Part shown: positions 1 to 13,868 of the stretch, piece by piece
How the letters are laid out: the number at the start of each line of letters is the position of its first letter
Numbering within the stretch: position 1 is the first letter of the stretch
Assembly (NCBI GenBank): GCA_039621445.1
Contig: CP154954.1
Location: forward strand, 43,751,847-43,815,846
DNA length: 64,000 bases
Direction: 5' to 3'
Source: Euglena gracilis
Taxonomy: Eukaryota > Euglenida > Euglenophyceae > Euglenales
The notes under the pieces: model-generated
What the model was told of the DNA's origin: nothing
What the model saw: the letters and a program-made list of their open reading frames with translations, nothing else
Databases searched by the model: none
Program-made: the position numbers and the translations under genes

Positions 1-728
1 ACGGATTAACAGACGACAAACACACCCGCAAAAAATACGAAATGTCATTGGAAGCGGTTTTACGCTGCACTTTTTGAAAAACCAGAAAAAAGCATAAGGA
101 AAGACCCAAAGGGACTCTAATGGCCCTCATTAAAAATCGCAAGGATGTGAAACCCCTGATGAAACTGAACATCCGGGGCCAACAAGTGGCATAACCATGC
201 CCCACCCTGAATCCATGCCACGTGTTCTCATTTTGAAATTATTGTCTGTTCTTTTTGGTACAACCGCGTGGGTGATCACTGACATTACTCGGAGGGGCAT
301 GACTGCCTGCCGTGATCACAGTCACTACCCTACCCTGTGGACTAACCAGGTGATCACCGGCACTACCCAGTATCTTGATCTCGGTATATACACTCTCCTC
401 CCATCTTTCTTTAGCTGCCCAGTACAATGTGACTCAGCAGTACACCCGAAAGCTATCATCTGCCAAGAAACTGCGTACAATCCATACTGATGATCCCGAC
501 TGCCTGGGTGATCACAGTCGCTACCCACATATGTGCGGCTTCATATCGAAGCGGATTCCCGCTGCCTCTAGTAAAAGCAAAAAGTTGGCTGTCGCCAGTA
601 GGGAACCACAGGACGTATGTGGAGGGGGTGGGCAGTCCCCGCCACATGCGGCTTTTGCTGACCATAGCGAGCGGCAGCCCACTAAGGCATGCAGGTAAAC
701 TACGTGAATGCGTGTGGTTTGGACCGTT
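1..728. other. Non-coding left edge with GTGATCAC motif repeats
   Basis: No convincing gene is seen. Four degenerate copies of a unit built round GTGATCAC and ending near CACTACCC lie at about 268-285, 303-329, 346-370 and 500-526. A GAAGCGG hairpin motif sits at 51-70. All long reading frames overlap each other and look random. Confidence 0.5.
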
Positions 729-730
729 TA

Positions 731-1465
731 CACTACGTCTCTCAAGGTTATTCACGTGGCACTGTTTTGAGGTTTTTCACGTGGGTTTAAAAAAAATGAA
801 AAACCGAAAAAATTGTGGCGGTCACTTTCTGTTGGCAGGAAGCTGAACCTGCAGTCCCAAAATACTTATATTTCGTGCCTTGTGGTTCCTGTTCCTTCCC
901 CAGTCACACAATGACCAGATCTCACGCTTGCGGTGAGCTTAGGCGGCGTGTCCGGGCAGAGGTGCTGGCGCATGCCGCACTTGTCCCGCGACCGTTTGCC
1001 ACAGCAATAGCCAGGGCTCCCCACACCAGCCTTCCACCATGAACTTTTTGAGTAGGAACTGTGTAAATTTGCTGACCCCCTGGCCTCCGCAGTCCCCCGG
1101 TTTAAATCCGGTGGAACACTGCTGGGCTTGGCTTGCTTCCCGCCTTGTTGGGAAGCGCTTTTCGTCTTGTGATGAGCTGTGGACAGCTCTCCAACAGGAG
1201 TGGTTCCAGGCCCCTCCTACCTGGTCCCAAATCTGTATGGCAGCATGGTCCGTCGTTTGACGGCTGTGCAGGTGGCCAAGGGCCTGCACACCCGCGATTA
1301 AACAACATAAGAGGCACCAGGGGAGTGTGCCAAGCGATATTTGTCACCCCATGTGCTGCTTTGCCTGCCATTTGGACGTCATCCCACAGAAACAGAATTT
1401 TTTATTTTTTAACCCACGTGAAAACCTTGAAACGGTGCCACGTGAATAAACCTTGAGATGCAGTG
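731..1465 (+). mobile_element. Tc1/mariner-like DNA transposon, degenerate
   Basis: A 735-bp element is flanked by TA at 729-730 and 1466-1467, the target duplication typical of Tc1/mariner elements. Its ends are inverted repeats of about 60 bp: the left reads CACTACGTCTCTCAAGG and continues through TTCACGTGGCAC; the right is the near-perfect reverse complement, ending CCTTGAGATGCAGTG. The interior holds only the C-terminal part of a transposase, so the copy is internally deleted and inactive. Confidence 0.85.
945..1301 (+). pseudogene. Tc1/mariner DDE transposase, C-terminal remnant
   Basis: The reading frame carries the hallmark WPPQSPGLNPVEHCWAW. This is the conserved WPPQSPDLNPIE block that supplies the last acidic catalytic residue of Tc1/mariner DDE/D transposases (the E of NPVE is kept). 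Upstream, RAPHTS matches the usual DNAPPHTS block, but the catalytic D is replaced. The protein continues in frame to about position 1235, then a one-step frameshift is needed to read YGSMVRRLTAVQVAKG, the normal C-terminal tail, ending at TAA 1299-1301. There is no N-terminal DNA-binding domain and no first catalytic D. It lies centrally between the inverted repeats of the 731-1465 element. This is a pseudogene. Confidence 0.85.
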
Positions 1466-1467
1466 TA

Positions 1468-2482
1468 GTATTTTGTGGTCACATCACTCGGTATGAACAA
1501 AGATCATTGAGATTCAAGTCGTAGGTGAAGCGGTTTTCCACTTCATTTTATTCTTTTTGCAACATAAAACTATTTCTTCCACCACAACATTTGGTGATAA
1601 GAACTCTGCCAAGGTCATGTTTGCAGAGGACTTCTCATGGACTCGATGAACTCAGCGGATGTATCGTACTGAAGGCTGAGATACGTGCATGAGCTGTGGT
1701 GGACGATTTTCGCCTTCGGTCCACCACTGTTTCCTCATTCCTGCATTTAGATAACAACAATACGATTGTAGTTCTGTTCATAGTACATGCTACCGGTAAA
1801 CAGTTATGTAGCTCGCGAGTGACATTAAGTATAATGGACAGCTTAATTCTGTAAAGCGTAAATTGTACCTGTGTTTCTGCTAGTTCTGACTGTGCTGTGG
1901 TTTATGTAATATCACAACTATCTGCATCGCTGAAGCGGTATTCCGCTCCATTGTGCATGTGACTTTATTTTTGTTCTTATACTTGCGTGTTTGGTGTTTG
2001 TTTCCAAGACAGTTGTTGTAGGTCGTTGGTTGTCCATAAATCTATATTTTCTGCAACATTTTGCTGTTGCGTAAACCCGCCCCCCCCCCTAATAGAAGCA
2101 CGGAGCCCCTACAAGCGCGGGGTCATTTTGATGGTGATTCTGAAGAAAATAAACAAAAATCAGAAAGGGAGGTCCAAATAGAAGCGCACCTCCCTGTTTT
2201 GGAGATGAAGGTCCGCTATAAGCGCACCTGCGCTTCAAATAGGGGGGGGGTATTTGTTTTATGTTTCTTCTAAAAATAAAATTAAAAATCATCGAAGCGG
2301 TTTTCTGCTTCATCTATTCTGTCATCATAAACGTGAAAAATTTTTGACGTGTAGTGCAATTCGAAAATTTTGGTTGTTTTTCAGAACATTTTTACGGGGT
2401 TCTGGGTGACATTTCAGTCAATTTTTTTCATGGGCAATTTTACGCCGCCTAAGTCTTTGGGCACAAAGAAGGGGGTTGCGCA
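1468..2482. other. Non-coding stretch with small C-tract inverted element
   Basis: AT-rich, no gene recognised. At about 2078-2250 a small foldback unit starts with a C tract followed by CTAATAGAAGC and ends with GCGCTTCAAATAGGGGG, its approximate reverse complement, so it may be a MITE of about 170 bp. The rest holds the hairpin motifs noted separately. Confidence 0.45.
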
Positions 2483-2627
2483 TTAACCGATATCTCTGCA
2501 GGGGTTTGGCACTTTGTGTAATGGAGGACGTAGCAGGCAACCCAACCTCATGACAGACAGTCCTGCCCATGCAGGCTGCGGACTGCCCTCACCAAACTCC
2601 AGACAGGTGCCATAAATACCATTCAAC

Positions 2628-2968
<341 letters not shown>

Positions 2969-3368
2969 ATGCAAGGTTGGGTTCTGCTTGGACCCGTGAA
3001 ATCAGCCCCTGACCACCCCTCACAGGTGGACAGCACTCTGCACAGGTAGGAAGATGGCAGCAAACAATCCCAACTGACTGCAGAGCCACGTCGCTCGGTT
3101 GTTCACCCAGCACGGCAGCCCCTGCATATGCCACCACGCATATGTCACACCCCAGTGTCACTCCTGGCCGCCTCCGCTTCCCTCCCTTTGGCTGCAACCA
3201 TGCCGCTTTGGCCTCTGGCCCTTTGCCACACGCGCTGCGGTCCGCCCGGCAACCTGGGCCCACCCCCTTTTCAGTCCCAGTCAGGGAAGAGAGCCTCCCA
3301 TCTCTCTTTGTTGTTGACGATGGGTCATGTGTGTGTGTGTTTTGTGTGTGTATTTGTCCACGTGTGTG

Positions 3369-3500
3369 TGTGTGTGGGTATGTGGGTGCGGGTGTGGGTG
3401 TGGGTGTGGGTGTGGGTGTGGGTGTGGGTGTGGGTGTGGGTGTGGGTGTGGGTGCGGGTGTGGGTGTGGGTGTGGGTGTGAGTGTGGGGGGGGTGGGGGT
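3369..3500. repeat. GTGGGT hexamer array in the duplicated unit
   Basis: (GT)n followed by about 17 copies of GTGGGT. The equivalent GT-rich array is at 32525-32660 in copy X. In copy Y (29130-29250) the duplication ends at this array, which suggests it was a recombination point. Confidence 0.9.
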
Positions 3501-5402
3501 GTTTGACCTAACAGCTGGCTTTACAGGCAGAACACCCTGTCAATCTTGTCCGGAATCCCTTGCCTGTGTCCACAGACCGTTGCAACAATTTCGCACCAGC
3601 CCGGAGTCCTCGCCAAGGCAACACGCAGGTGGCATCTCACGGCCGTGGCCCCAGCCCGCGCCGTGCCCTGGCACCAACAGGACCGCCGTCTTCCGACCTG
3701 GGCAAGTTATATCCTTCCTGGCCACCTCTGGCCACCGGCGTTTGGCTTGCTTAGCCCCTGCCTCTGTCCCCAGGACGTCCGACGTGGGCACCACTGTGGG
3801 GGTCTTCTCCCCCAGGCACCGGTGTGTGCCGCAGGTTGGGTGGGGGGGGCTCTTCCTCGACCCATGTGGGGCCCGCATCCATTGCACAACACACAAACGC
3901 ACAGCCCACAGCCCCAGCCATAGCGCCACCGCCGTTGCGTGGCCGCAGATATGACCAGGCCAAGCTGGTACCCCTGCCTGCTGCTGGAAACCTTGCAACT
4001 GTTGGCTTGAAAACATTTGCCTCTGGCTCTGGACTGATTTTGTCGCACCCCCAGGGGGATGAAGTGCATCTAAAGGGATGAAGGCCTGACCCCAGCCATG
4101 CATTTTGAGAATCAACCCGGCCCACCTACCCACCCTAAGAGGCCAGGCATCACAGGGTCTGAGTGGTCTTCATTGTTGGCTGCTTGTCAAAAAAGACGGA
4201 TATTTTGAAGTTCCGGATTTATTCCGGGCATTGTTCCTTTTCTTCATTGCCATTGTTGTGCAATGTGGAACCATGGGGGTTGTGGGGATAGGATGGGGTT
4301 GGGGGCCTCCTCGCCCTGTGCCACCGATCCAGGCAGGCGTGCGCTGGCAGCTGGTGGCATGATTGGCCTGCGTCCGTAGCCGGCACTGTGTGGCCTTCCC
4401 AGACCCAGACCCATCCCGGTGGGGTGTTGTTGCCCCTCCCGCGGCGACATTCCGTGCCACCCGCGCCCCAGCCAGAGTTGGACGAGAAACCCAGAAACCC
4501 TGTGGAGGGTGGGCACCCCCCCCCTCCCTGCCATCATCCTGTCATCGTGGTTGGTGGGCCCCCCTTCCCGTTTTTTTTCTTCCCCAGGGGCGGCAATATC
4601 CATGTCAAAACTTTTTTCTTCAAAGCTTTCGGCGCCAAAGGAAAGTTCCCTCGCAGTGCGTTGGTTGGTGGGGGGGGTCCGACACCAAAACCTTCCCGTC
4701 CAGCCATGTCCCCAACCCCTCTTGCCATCGGCTCCCTTCACCAGAGGGAGGAAAGGGAAAATGAGAGGGGCAGGGAGGGGGACAGTGAACAGTTCTGCTG
4801 TACGGTGTAGTGTACTGTTGCGCATGGATGTCCGTCACATTCTTCCTTGCTCTGCCGCTTCCATCGGACGTGAAGTTTGGTGTAAGTGTCTGCGGGTATT
4901 TTCTGTTGACGCCGTAGGTGTTGAAGACAGTGGGATTCAATTGTTTTATGCCCCTGTGCGACAATTTCCTGCTTCAATTTTTGGGGGGCCATTCCCCTTT
5001 GTTTCTGCCTTGTTTCCACAACACCCAGCCGGAGAGTCAGCCTGGAAATCCAGCATTCTCAGAGTGAAACAATCCCAAAAATTCAGAAATGTTGTCGTCC
5101 GCCAATCAATGTAATCATTGCTGGGGTCCTCAGCAAGTATCCATGCCTCCCACCCTCTGTGGGGGGGGTGCTTTTGAACCACTTTGGTCCTGCCTCTCCA
5201 CGTTCTGGGAATCAGAGAGATTTGGGTCTGAGGAACCGGACATTAAAGAAATGCAACACCGTCAGTTTTGCATCCTGTGCTACGCTGTTGCCTGGGAGCC
5301 AGTTCAAAACCCTCCCTCCCCACCCCCCATCCATCCCGCCTTCCTCTTCTCAGACATCGACGTTAAACCCGGCTTCGTTTGGGCCGCCCTCTGCTGCGCA
5401 CG

Positions 5403-7721
<2,319 letters not shown>

Positions 7722-9476
7722 CCGGAAACCCTGGAACTGCATTTTTTTTGCCCAGGACCCAGCTCCTCAAGGACCTCCCTCAGGTGAAAAGGCTGTCCAA
7801 GGGCGAAAATTGTAAGGTCAAGTTCACCCCTTTTTTTGGCATTTTGGATGGTGGGCCGTTGCTTAAGCGCAGCCTTTTTTCCAGCCTCGGACACCCCTCC
7901 CCCCATTGACAAGTTTTATTTATTTTCCAAGGATGTCTGGATGGACGGCAACACATTGCTTGCTTTCGAGGTGCAAAAAGTTTGCCAAATGGGCAAAAAG
8001 TGGCTTGTGAAAGGCCACCCAGGCAATTTTCGGGTTTTTTTTGTATAACTGGCAGTTTTTGGGGGCATTTTTTTCGAAACTGAACACAAAACAAACAAGA
8101 AACACAATTTTTTTACCCTCTTCGAACCCAACTATGGGGTCAGCCCAGCTTTTTCCAGCCGGCCCAAATTTTCGAATTTACGAGCTGGATTCCTGCAGGG
8201 TTGAAAAGCCCTTCGGTTTTGAGGTAAATCCAACTGAACCAGTGCCAGCGAGTCCAGGGGCAGCCTTTTGGACCACATTGGATTTTCATATCCTTCCCCC
8301 AATGCGTGAAAAAGTGAGTTTGCCAGGGGTGCGCACCATTGGAAGTGCCAGAATCCTGAAGGATTTGAAGTTCCCACCACGAGAGGGCTGTGCCTCTCGT
8401 GGCGGATGCGAATAAACTGTGGCGGATTAACAGATTAATGCGGATTAACTGTGGCCAACAGTTAATCCGCATTTGGTTACAGATCTTCATTTTAGAAGGA
8501 TCAAGTGCCATAGCTGGTGGCACTGTCCTGGCATTTTTTTCCTTGCAAGAAAATGAAACTTCCTGGTTAGCACCCTGGTTGTTGAGTGGGGTGCCGGCAT
8601 TCCGTTTGGCCCTATTGACGGTTGCATCATGGGCTGGGTTGCGTATTGTGTTAGAGGTTCCTGATATTTGGACGGAAATATTGGTATTGTTTGCCCAGTG
8701 AGGCCCAGTACGGTGCGTGTCCACCCGCAGATTGATAAGCAATGGGCTTGGGTCTATTTGTTGGGTGGAATGCGTCTGTTTGTGGTGTGGGATTGGGGGT
8801 GGGATGACTACACCTAAACCCCCCATAATAGGATTAATATATACACATAATAGGAATTTATGGGTCGGTTGCTGGAAAGCCCGAGGGGGGTCTTATTCAT
8901 GGGGGGGGGTCTATTTTATTGATTTTTGCTGGAAAAGTTTTTGGACACCCCAAAATGTCCAAAAAAACGACCCCCAAAATACCAATTGTCGAAGAATTCG
9001 GCGCTTCGTGCCAGACAATAGGAGAAAATATGCTGAGTTGTGTGAAAATTGTTCCAAAATGGCAGATATATCCCCCAAAATGCCCCATTTTTTCAAAAAT
9101 CCAGCGCTTCGCGCCGGCAGGGGGGGGGTCTATTTATGGGGAGGTTCATTTCATGGATTTTTGCTCGGACCAGCCAGGAAGGGTCTTATTTATGGGGGGG
9201 CTTATTTTTTGGGGGGGGTTACATTCATGAATGTGGTGTGATGGCCTACACCCATTGCTGTGATGTGGTGCTTCTCCTTCACTGGGAACCCCAGCATGCA
9301 GATTTGAATGGCGGGCACCACATCTATGCACAGGTATTTGCCGTCCGGCGGAGTGGAGACAGTCAATTTCACTTTTTCTGATGTACGTGGGTTGGAATTA
9401 TCACCCCAGAATGGTGAACTCTAACTCAGTAACTCTCAACCCCCCCTTGCGCACCGCATCCGTGGGTGTGGTGTAG
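7722..9476. other. Intergenic stretch between gene A and the pyrophosphatase locus
   Basis: No gene is supported. It contains homopolymer G/C runs, short palindromes at 8377-8473, and repeated blocks reading GGTCTTATTTATGGGGGG (about 8885-9220). A 228-codon open frame on the minus strand (8140-8826) has no recognisable motif, no third-position bias and overlaps the palindromes, so I do not call it a gene. Confidence 0.55.
8377..8473. repeat. Two adjacent short palindromes
   Basis: A hairpin with 10-bp arms CCACGAGAGG (8377-8386 and 8393-8402) is followed by a palindrome with 16-bp arms AATGCGGATTAACTGT (8437-8452), a 5-nt spacer and its exact complement at 8458-8473. The core CGGATTAACAG also occurs once at 8423-8432 and at the very start of the window. 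Confidence 0.7.
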
Positions 9477-12400
9477 GTGGCTGCCGGCATGGGCCCCCCC
9501 TTCCGACCCCCAGACCTCCCTGGTCCCACCCCTGCCATGCCGACCCACCACCCCAGCTACACGGGCTCCGACCGGTCCACCAGCCACGGCCACATGCTCA
9601 TCGACAGCGCGGTGCTGGAGGCGCTGCCGCAGAACCCGCAGGAGGACATCGTGCCCGTGTTCGTGGAGGTGCCATTCGGGGCGGGGGGCGGCCGTGCCAC
9701 CGAGAGCAGGCCGGTTGTCTTTCATGGATGGATTATCGTTGAGTGGCATGGAGTGGTCCCCCGGGTCCCGGGTGGTTGGATCATATTTGGTTCGTGGTGC
9801 TTGTGAATGGAGGCTTTTTTCGGCATCCCTTTTCTCCAAGTAGGTTCCCTTCCCATGCTTTCCGGGGTGTGCCCTCCCCATTCATGGGATTGAGCTTGCC
9901 CATTTTTGGGGGGTTGGAAAGAGCACAGAACAGCCAAGCCCAAAGAGGGGAATTGATCTTCAAAATTGAGGAATCTATTGCAATGGCGCCACCCTTGGCC
10001 ACCCGTGGGCCAACCACAGTAAGCACTGCAATAAGAGCTCTTCAGACCAGAAGCCCGAGGGTTGGGGGACCCTCCTCCCCTTTGCACCGCCGGCCCCCTC
10101 GGTGACCCCCAACAAGTACGAGCTGGAGAAGGACTGGGGCCTGCTGACCCTGGACCGCGTCCTGCACAGCTCCGTGTTCTACCCCGGGGACTACGGCTTC
10201 GTCCCCAACACCCTGTGCGGCGATGGCGACCCTTCGAGGTCACTGCTGGCCAACTCGCTGGCCATTTGGGATAAATACCTTAGGTGGCGTATCTCGCACT
10301 TAAGCTTTTTTAGGTCGATGTGCGCATTTTCGCACACCACCGGCGTTGCAAGTGGTGAGGGTGAGAGGCAGAAGCATTGGACAAATATGAGCGATTTCTC
10401 ATTTTGGGCACTGGCTTTCCTGGGAATTACGTGTTTTTTTTGCTGTTTTTTTTTTGAGGTCAGAATGACACGAAAACCCCCGGACCTACCCCCCCCTCAA
10501 AGTGGGAAAAAACACCGACAAAAACACCAAAGTTCCGGTGCCACCTCCCCCCATTCCCTGTGTGACAACTGCCAGCGCCAGGTGGTGCTCTGGAGGTGGG
10601 GTGGCAGGTCGACCCACCTCTTTGCTTGCTTTCTGAAGTTTTGCGGCACATTGTGGGGGTTTTTGAAGTTAGCCACAGAAGGAGTGGAAGTGCACATGCA
10701 ACATAAACAATGGACTGTTCGAGAATTCTGCCACAGGGGTCTCATGAGGGGGATAAAGAACACAGGAGGATTGCCACCAGTTTTCTGTTGAATTCAGTGG
10801 CAAGTTGCCCATCAATGCCCTGCTGCTGTTTAAGGCTCCGTGGCTGTGCTCAAATGCACACATGGACGATGTGCGCATTTGCACAGACCAACCATTTTCA
10901 AACCAACTGAGAGCCTCCAATGGCAGTGTGTTTGGAGTTGGAAAATGAATGTGACAACACTGTGATTTTACCTCCCTTGTATTCCTGTGGTGCTGGACCC
11001 CCTTTGTTGAATTGCTGGTATGTTTGGGCTTGGTGTGCGCAAATGCGCGCATCAACCATTAAAATGGTTGCTTTTCACAATTGTGGGCACCAACCAGAAT
11101 TCCTTTTCATTTTGAAGCCTTGGCAACCGTGACTTCTGAGACGAAGGATCGAAACAGGGTGTTGTAAGGTGTACTTGAGGAGGTCAAATGAAGCGTGTCA
11201 GTGCATTGCATTATGTGGCACCCTGAACACAGGGGTTTTCAAGTCAGCATACACATCCATTTTCAGCCAATGTACTGTACCTCATTTTTTGGACTAAAAT
11301 ACTGGGGGTGAAGGGCACTTCTAAGATTAGTTTTTTTCAGGATAAAACCTGAAAATGTCGTTTGTTTTGATGTTTCAGGGTCCAAGAATGGTTTTTCACA
11401 GCTTCAATTGCTGATGCCCAAATTCGGGCCCGCAGGCTGGCCGTTCTATTGTGTAAATTTGTAAATTTTACAGAATACCTCGCACGTAAGGATTTCCAAA
11501 GTGCAGTGGTGCCACACCCTCCAAATGGTACGTGTGTTAAGTTGCACAAGTGGGTGTTGTGTGCAGATGAGCCAACCCACCAAACAGACTGTTTTTCGCA
11601 TTTGCACAAGCCAGCCGCTTGTACAATTTTGCAAAGATATCAATTGCAGCTGGCACACATGGTCCTTTCACACTTACACAAACGGTTGGTGTGCGCATTT
11701 GCGCACACCGCCCATTTGCGCATTTGCCCACACCGATCGCCAATTTCTCAAACAGCTAAGTTGCAGGGTATCGCTTCAGGCTTAGACGCAGCTCACCAAA
11801 TCATTCAGTCAATATCCTGTTAACGAGACAGCCATTGTTCAAAACACACCTGCTGGACGTTGTGTGTATCATATGCTGCGGTTACACCTGCTCTTATGCA
11901 CTACTATTTGCCAAAGCCCCAGCTTCCATCTCCTCGTCCTGGCACAGCACATCCTGCCTACATTTTTGGGTTTTTGGGGCCATATCTTGTCATTTTTGTT
12001 AAAAAAGATGTCCATGTATGCGTTAGTGCACATTAACAAAGAAAAAAAGCTTAAGTGCGAGATGTGCCGCCAAAGAATACCTCGTTTGCTGGGCATTTTA
12101 TTCTTGTTGGTGCCTTTTCTTTTCCTTTTTTTCCCTGTATTTCTCATTCTTTATGTTTTTTGAAAACGCTGCAGGTTGAATCCACTGCATTATTTGTATG
12201 AAGGCTCAAAAGCATTTTCATTTCTGGAAACTGGAGGGACAAAAGACAAAAGATTATGTCTCAAAACCGTCTTGATTTATCTCATTTAATGCCATTTTGC
12301 AAAACTGAATGATCCCCAAACGTTAGCCTTATTTAATGTCTTAAACACACGCCCATACACACACACATACTGCCAGTGAAAGACTGTCTGCTATGCACTC

Positions 12401-13388
12401 CCGGCCAGCGGCTCCGTTGAGCGGTGCCCTCGCCACCAATCGACGTGCTCATCCTGTCCAACTACCCCCTGACGCCGGGCGTCGTGGCGGATGCCCGCAT
12501 CATCGGAGTGATGGACATGGAGGACGAGAAGGGGCAGGGCCAGGCCCCTGGGCCCTGTGCAGGAGCCCCTCCCTTTTTATCGGGAGACTCCCCTCCCCTC
12601 CGTCCACACCCGTGCCACTTCTCTGCGACGTGATGGGTCCCCGTTCAGCCCTCGTGCCCCCCTCACCCACTGTCCCCAACAACCCCCAACAACATCCCTA
12701 ACATTCAGCGGTGCGTAGCCCGGTGGGTGGCCAGGACCTTGCCTGCCCAGGACCAGAAGCTGCTGGCGGTGGTCCACAAGGACCCCCGCTCTGACACGAT
12801 CCGGGACCTGCCCGATCTCCCACCCAGGGTCCGGACCTCCGCCGCCGCAGGCGGAAGCACCGGCTTTCCCCTCGCTGGGTCCTGCACCTGCTTCTACCAC
12901 CAGAGGAAGAAGTGGGACCATTTGCAACCGACTGTGGGTCCTCCGGTGTGTCTGCTTGGACAGGCACTCCAAGGCACCCAGATCCGACGCCTGGGGGCGG
13001 GTAGAGTCCCTACCCAAAGTGCCTGGCACTCTGACGCGGAAGGCGCCGCAAGCCCAGAAAAGGCCCATTTTGAAATATTTTGGCCCACGACCAGGCAGCT
13101 ACCGATCCCCAGGCAGCCAGGGGGAAGTGCTTGCCGGCCCGCTGACCCCCCCCCCCAGTGTTGGTCGAATTCAGCCTGCTCCAACCCCCCCCCCCCCCGC
13201 CCACCCATCCTGCCCTGCCGCCGTCACACTGCATGCGGGAGATCCAGCACTTCTTTGCCAACTACAAGCGGCTGGAGTCCAAGCCCGGCCACGTGAAGTG
13301 GGCCAAGGTGAGCGGCTTCCACGGCCGTGAGCGAGCCCTGCAGGACCTCCGCGACTCCCGCCAGATGTACCTCGCCCGCCGCCCCTGA
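9477..13388 (+). CDS. Soluble inorganic pyrophosphatase, module 1
   Basis: Family I soluble inorganic pyrophosphatase (PPi + H2O to 2 Pi, Mg-dependent). Inferred exons: 9477-9680, 10105-10230, 12436-12537, 12751-12825, 13227 to about 13370 or to the TGA at 13386-13388. In E. coli numbering all active-site positions are present: E20 (VEVP), K29 and E31 (NKYE), R43 (LDRV), Y55 (FYPGDYGF), D65/D67/D70 (CGDGD | PIDV, split by an intron), D97 and D102 (MEDEKGQ | DQK), K104, Y141-K142 (FFANYKRLE). Likely starts are ATG 9489 or 9537, following a GTAG at 9473-9476. Every exon is a multiple of three. Only one of the four internal acceptors has AG; the others fit homology but not GT-AG rules, so this module could be a decayed copy. 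The second intron carries a 1.8-kb transposon. If the TGA is used this is a complete single-domain enzyme; a GC donor after MYL would instead join it to module 2. Confidence 0.85.
10279..12075. mobile_element. 1.8-kb terminal-inverted-repeat element inside a PPase intron
   Basis: The ends are inverted repeats of about 35 bp: left CTTAGGTGGCGTATCTCGC then ACTTAAGC, right the complement of CTTTGGCGGCACATCTCGC then ACTTAAGC. A 5-bp direct repeat AATAC flanks the element at 10274-10278 and 12076-12080. The interior has several copies of a TGCGCATTTGCGCAC-type palindrome (10320, 10870, 11035, 11690, 11720) but no transposase. The superfamily is not assigned. Confidence 0.75.
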
Positions 13389-13868
13389 CAGCCTTCCTGA
13401 AGGGGGTGGTTTGTCCCCCCCCCCCGGAAGTGGTTGTCATCCTGGCGAGGCTATAATCTGCCCTTTGGAAGTTGCCGCGAGGGTCTGTATTGGAAGCATC
13501 AGGTCAGGATTTTCCCCGCCTTTAGTTAACAACCGCCCAAAGGGCCTCATCGGGTGGCCAAGTAACAAAAATCACCCCAAAAAAAAACAGAAAATCCAAA
13601 AGTATTTTCTTCAACGTTGATGATTGCTGTCATGCTGGTAAGTCCTCAAAAGGCCTAAGTTGTGGGCTTGTGCCCAGTTGTTTGTCAGCTGAAGACTTTC
13701 AGCTGACAACTTTGTCAAGGCGCAATGAAGATTGTGCTGCCTTTGGTCCTTGTGTGCGTTTCGTATAATGTAATAGTTTTTGGTGGGTGAGCAAGGACAG
13801 CGTAAAGCCAGTTTTCTCTGCCCTCGTTTTTGGGGGGCTGTTCCTTGCATGAATGCGCCTGTGCTCAG
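13389..13868. other. Spacer or intron between PPase modules 1 and 2
   Basis: It holds a C tract, AT-rich DNA and no further exon that I can see. It is either the intron joining modules 1 and 2 or the intergenic gap between two tandem genes. An ATG at 13849 opens the wrong frame, so the first module 2 exon has no in-frame start. Confidence 0.5.

Larger units (their letters stand above)
51..2311. repeat. Recurrent GAAGCGG...CCGCTTC short hairpin motif
   Basis: Short imperfect palindromes based on GAAGCGGTTTTCCGCTTC recur at 51-70, 1527-1545, 1932-1949 and 2294-2311. Two more occur at 40894-40920 and 41065-41082; the last is a perfect 18-bp palindrome. They lie in otherwise unique AT-rich DNA. 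An unrelated hairpin with 9-bp arms is at 1696-1727. Function is unknown. Confidence 0.55.

Noticed and set aside
3142-3954. 270-codon open frame in duplicated block R.
   Set aside because: It crosses a GTGGGT array; the equivalent frame in copy X is broken differently, so the protein is not conserved between the copies.
8140-8826. 228-codon minus-strand open frame between gene A and the PPase locus.
   Set aside because: No motif, no third-position G/C bias like the real exons, and it reads through two palindromes.
12525-12550. GC donor at 12550 for the module 1 intron (after GQGQ).
   Set aside because: It adds two residues between the D97 and D102 positions, breaking the spacing seen in module 2, module 3 and E. 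coli; the shorter join keeps it.
13849-13868. ATG at 13849 as the start of PPase module 2.
   Set aside because: It opens a different frame from the RGDLEHKK exon.
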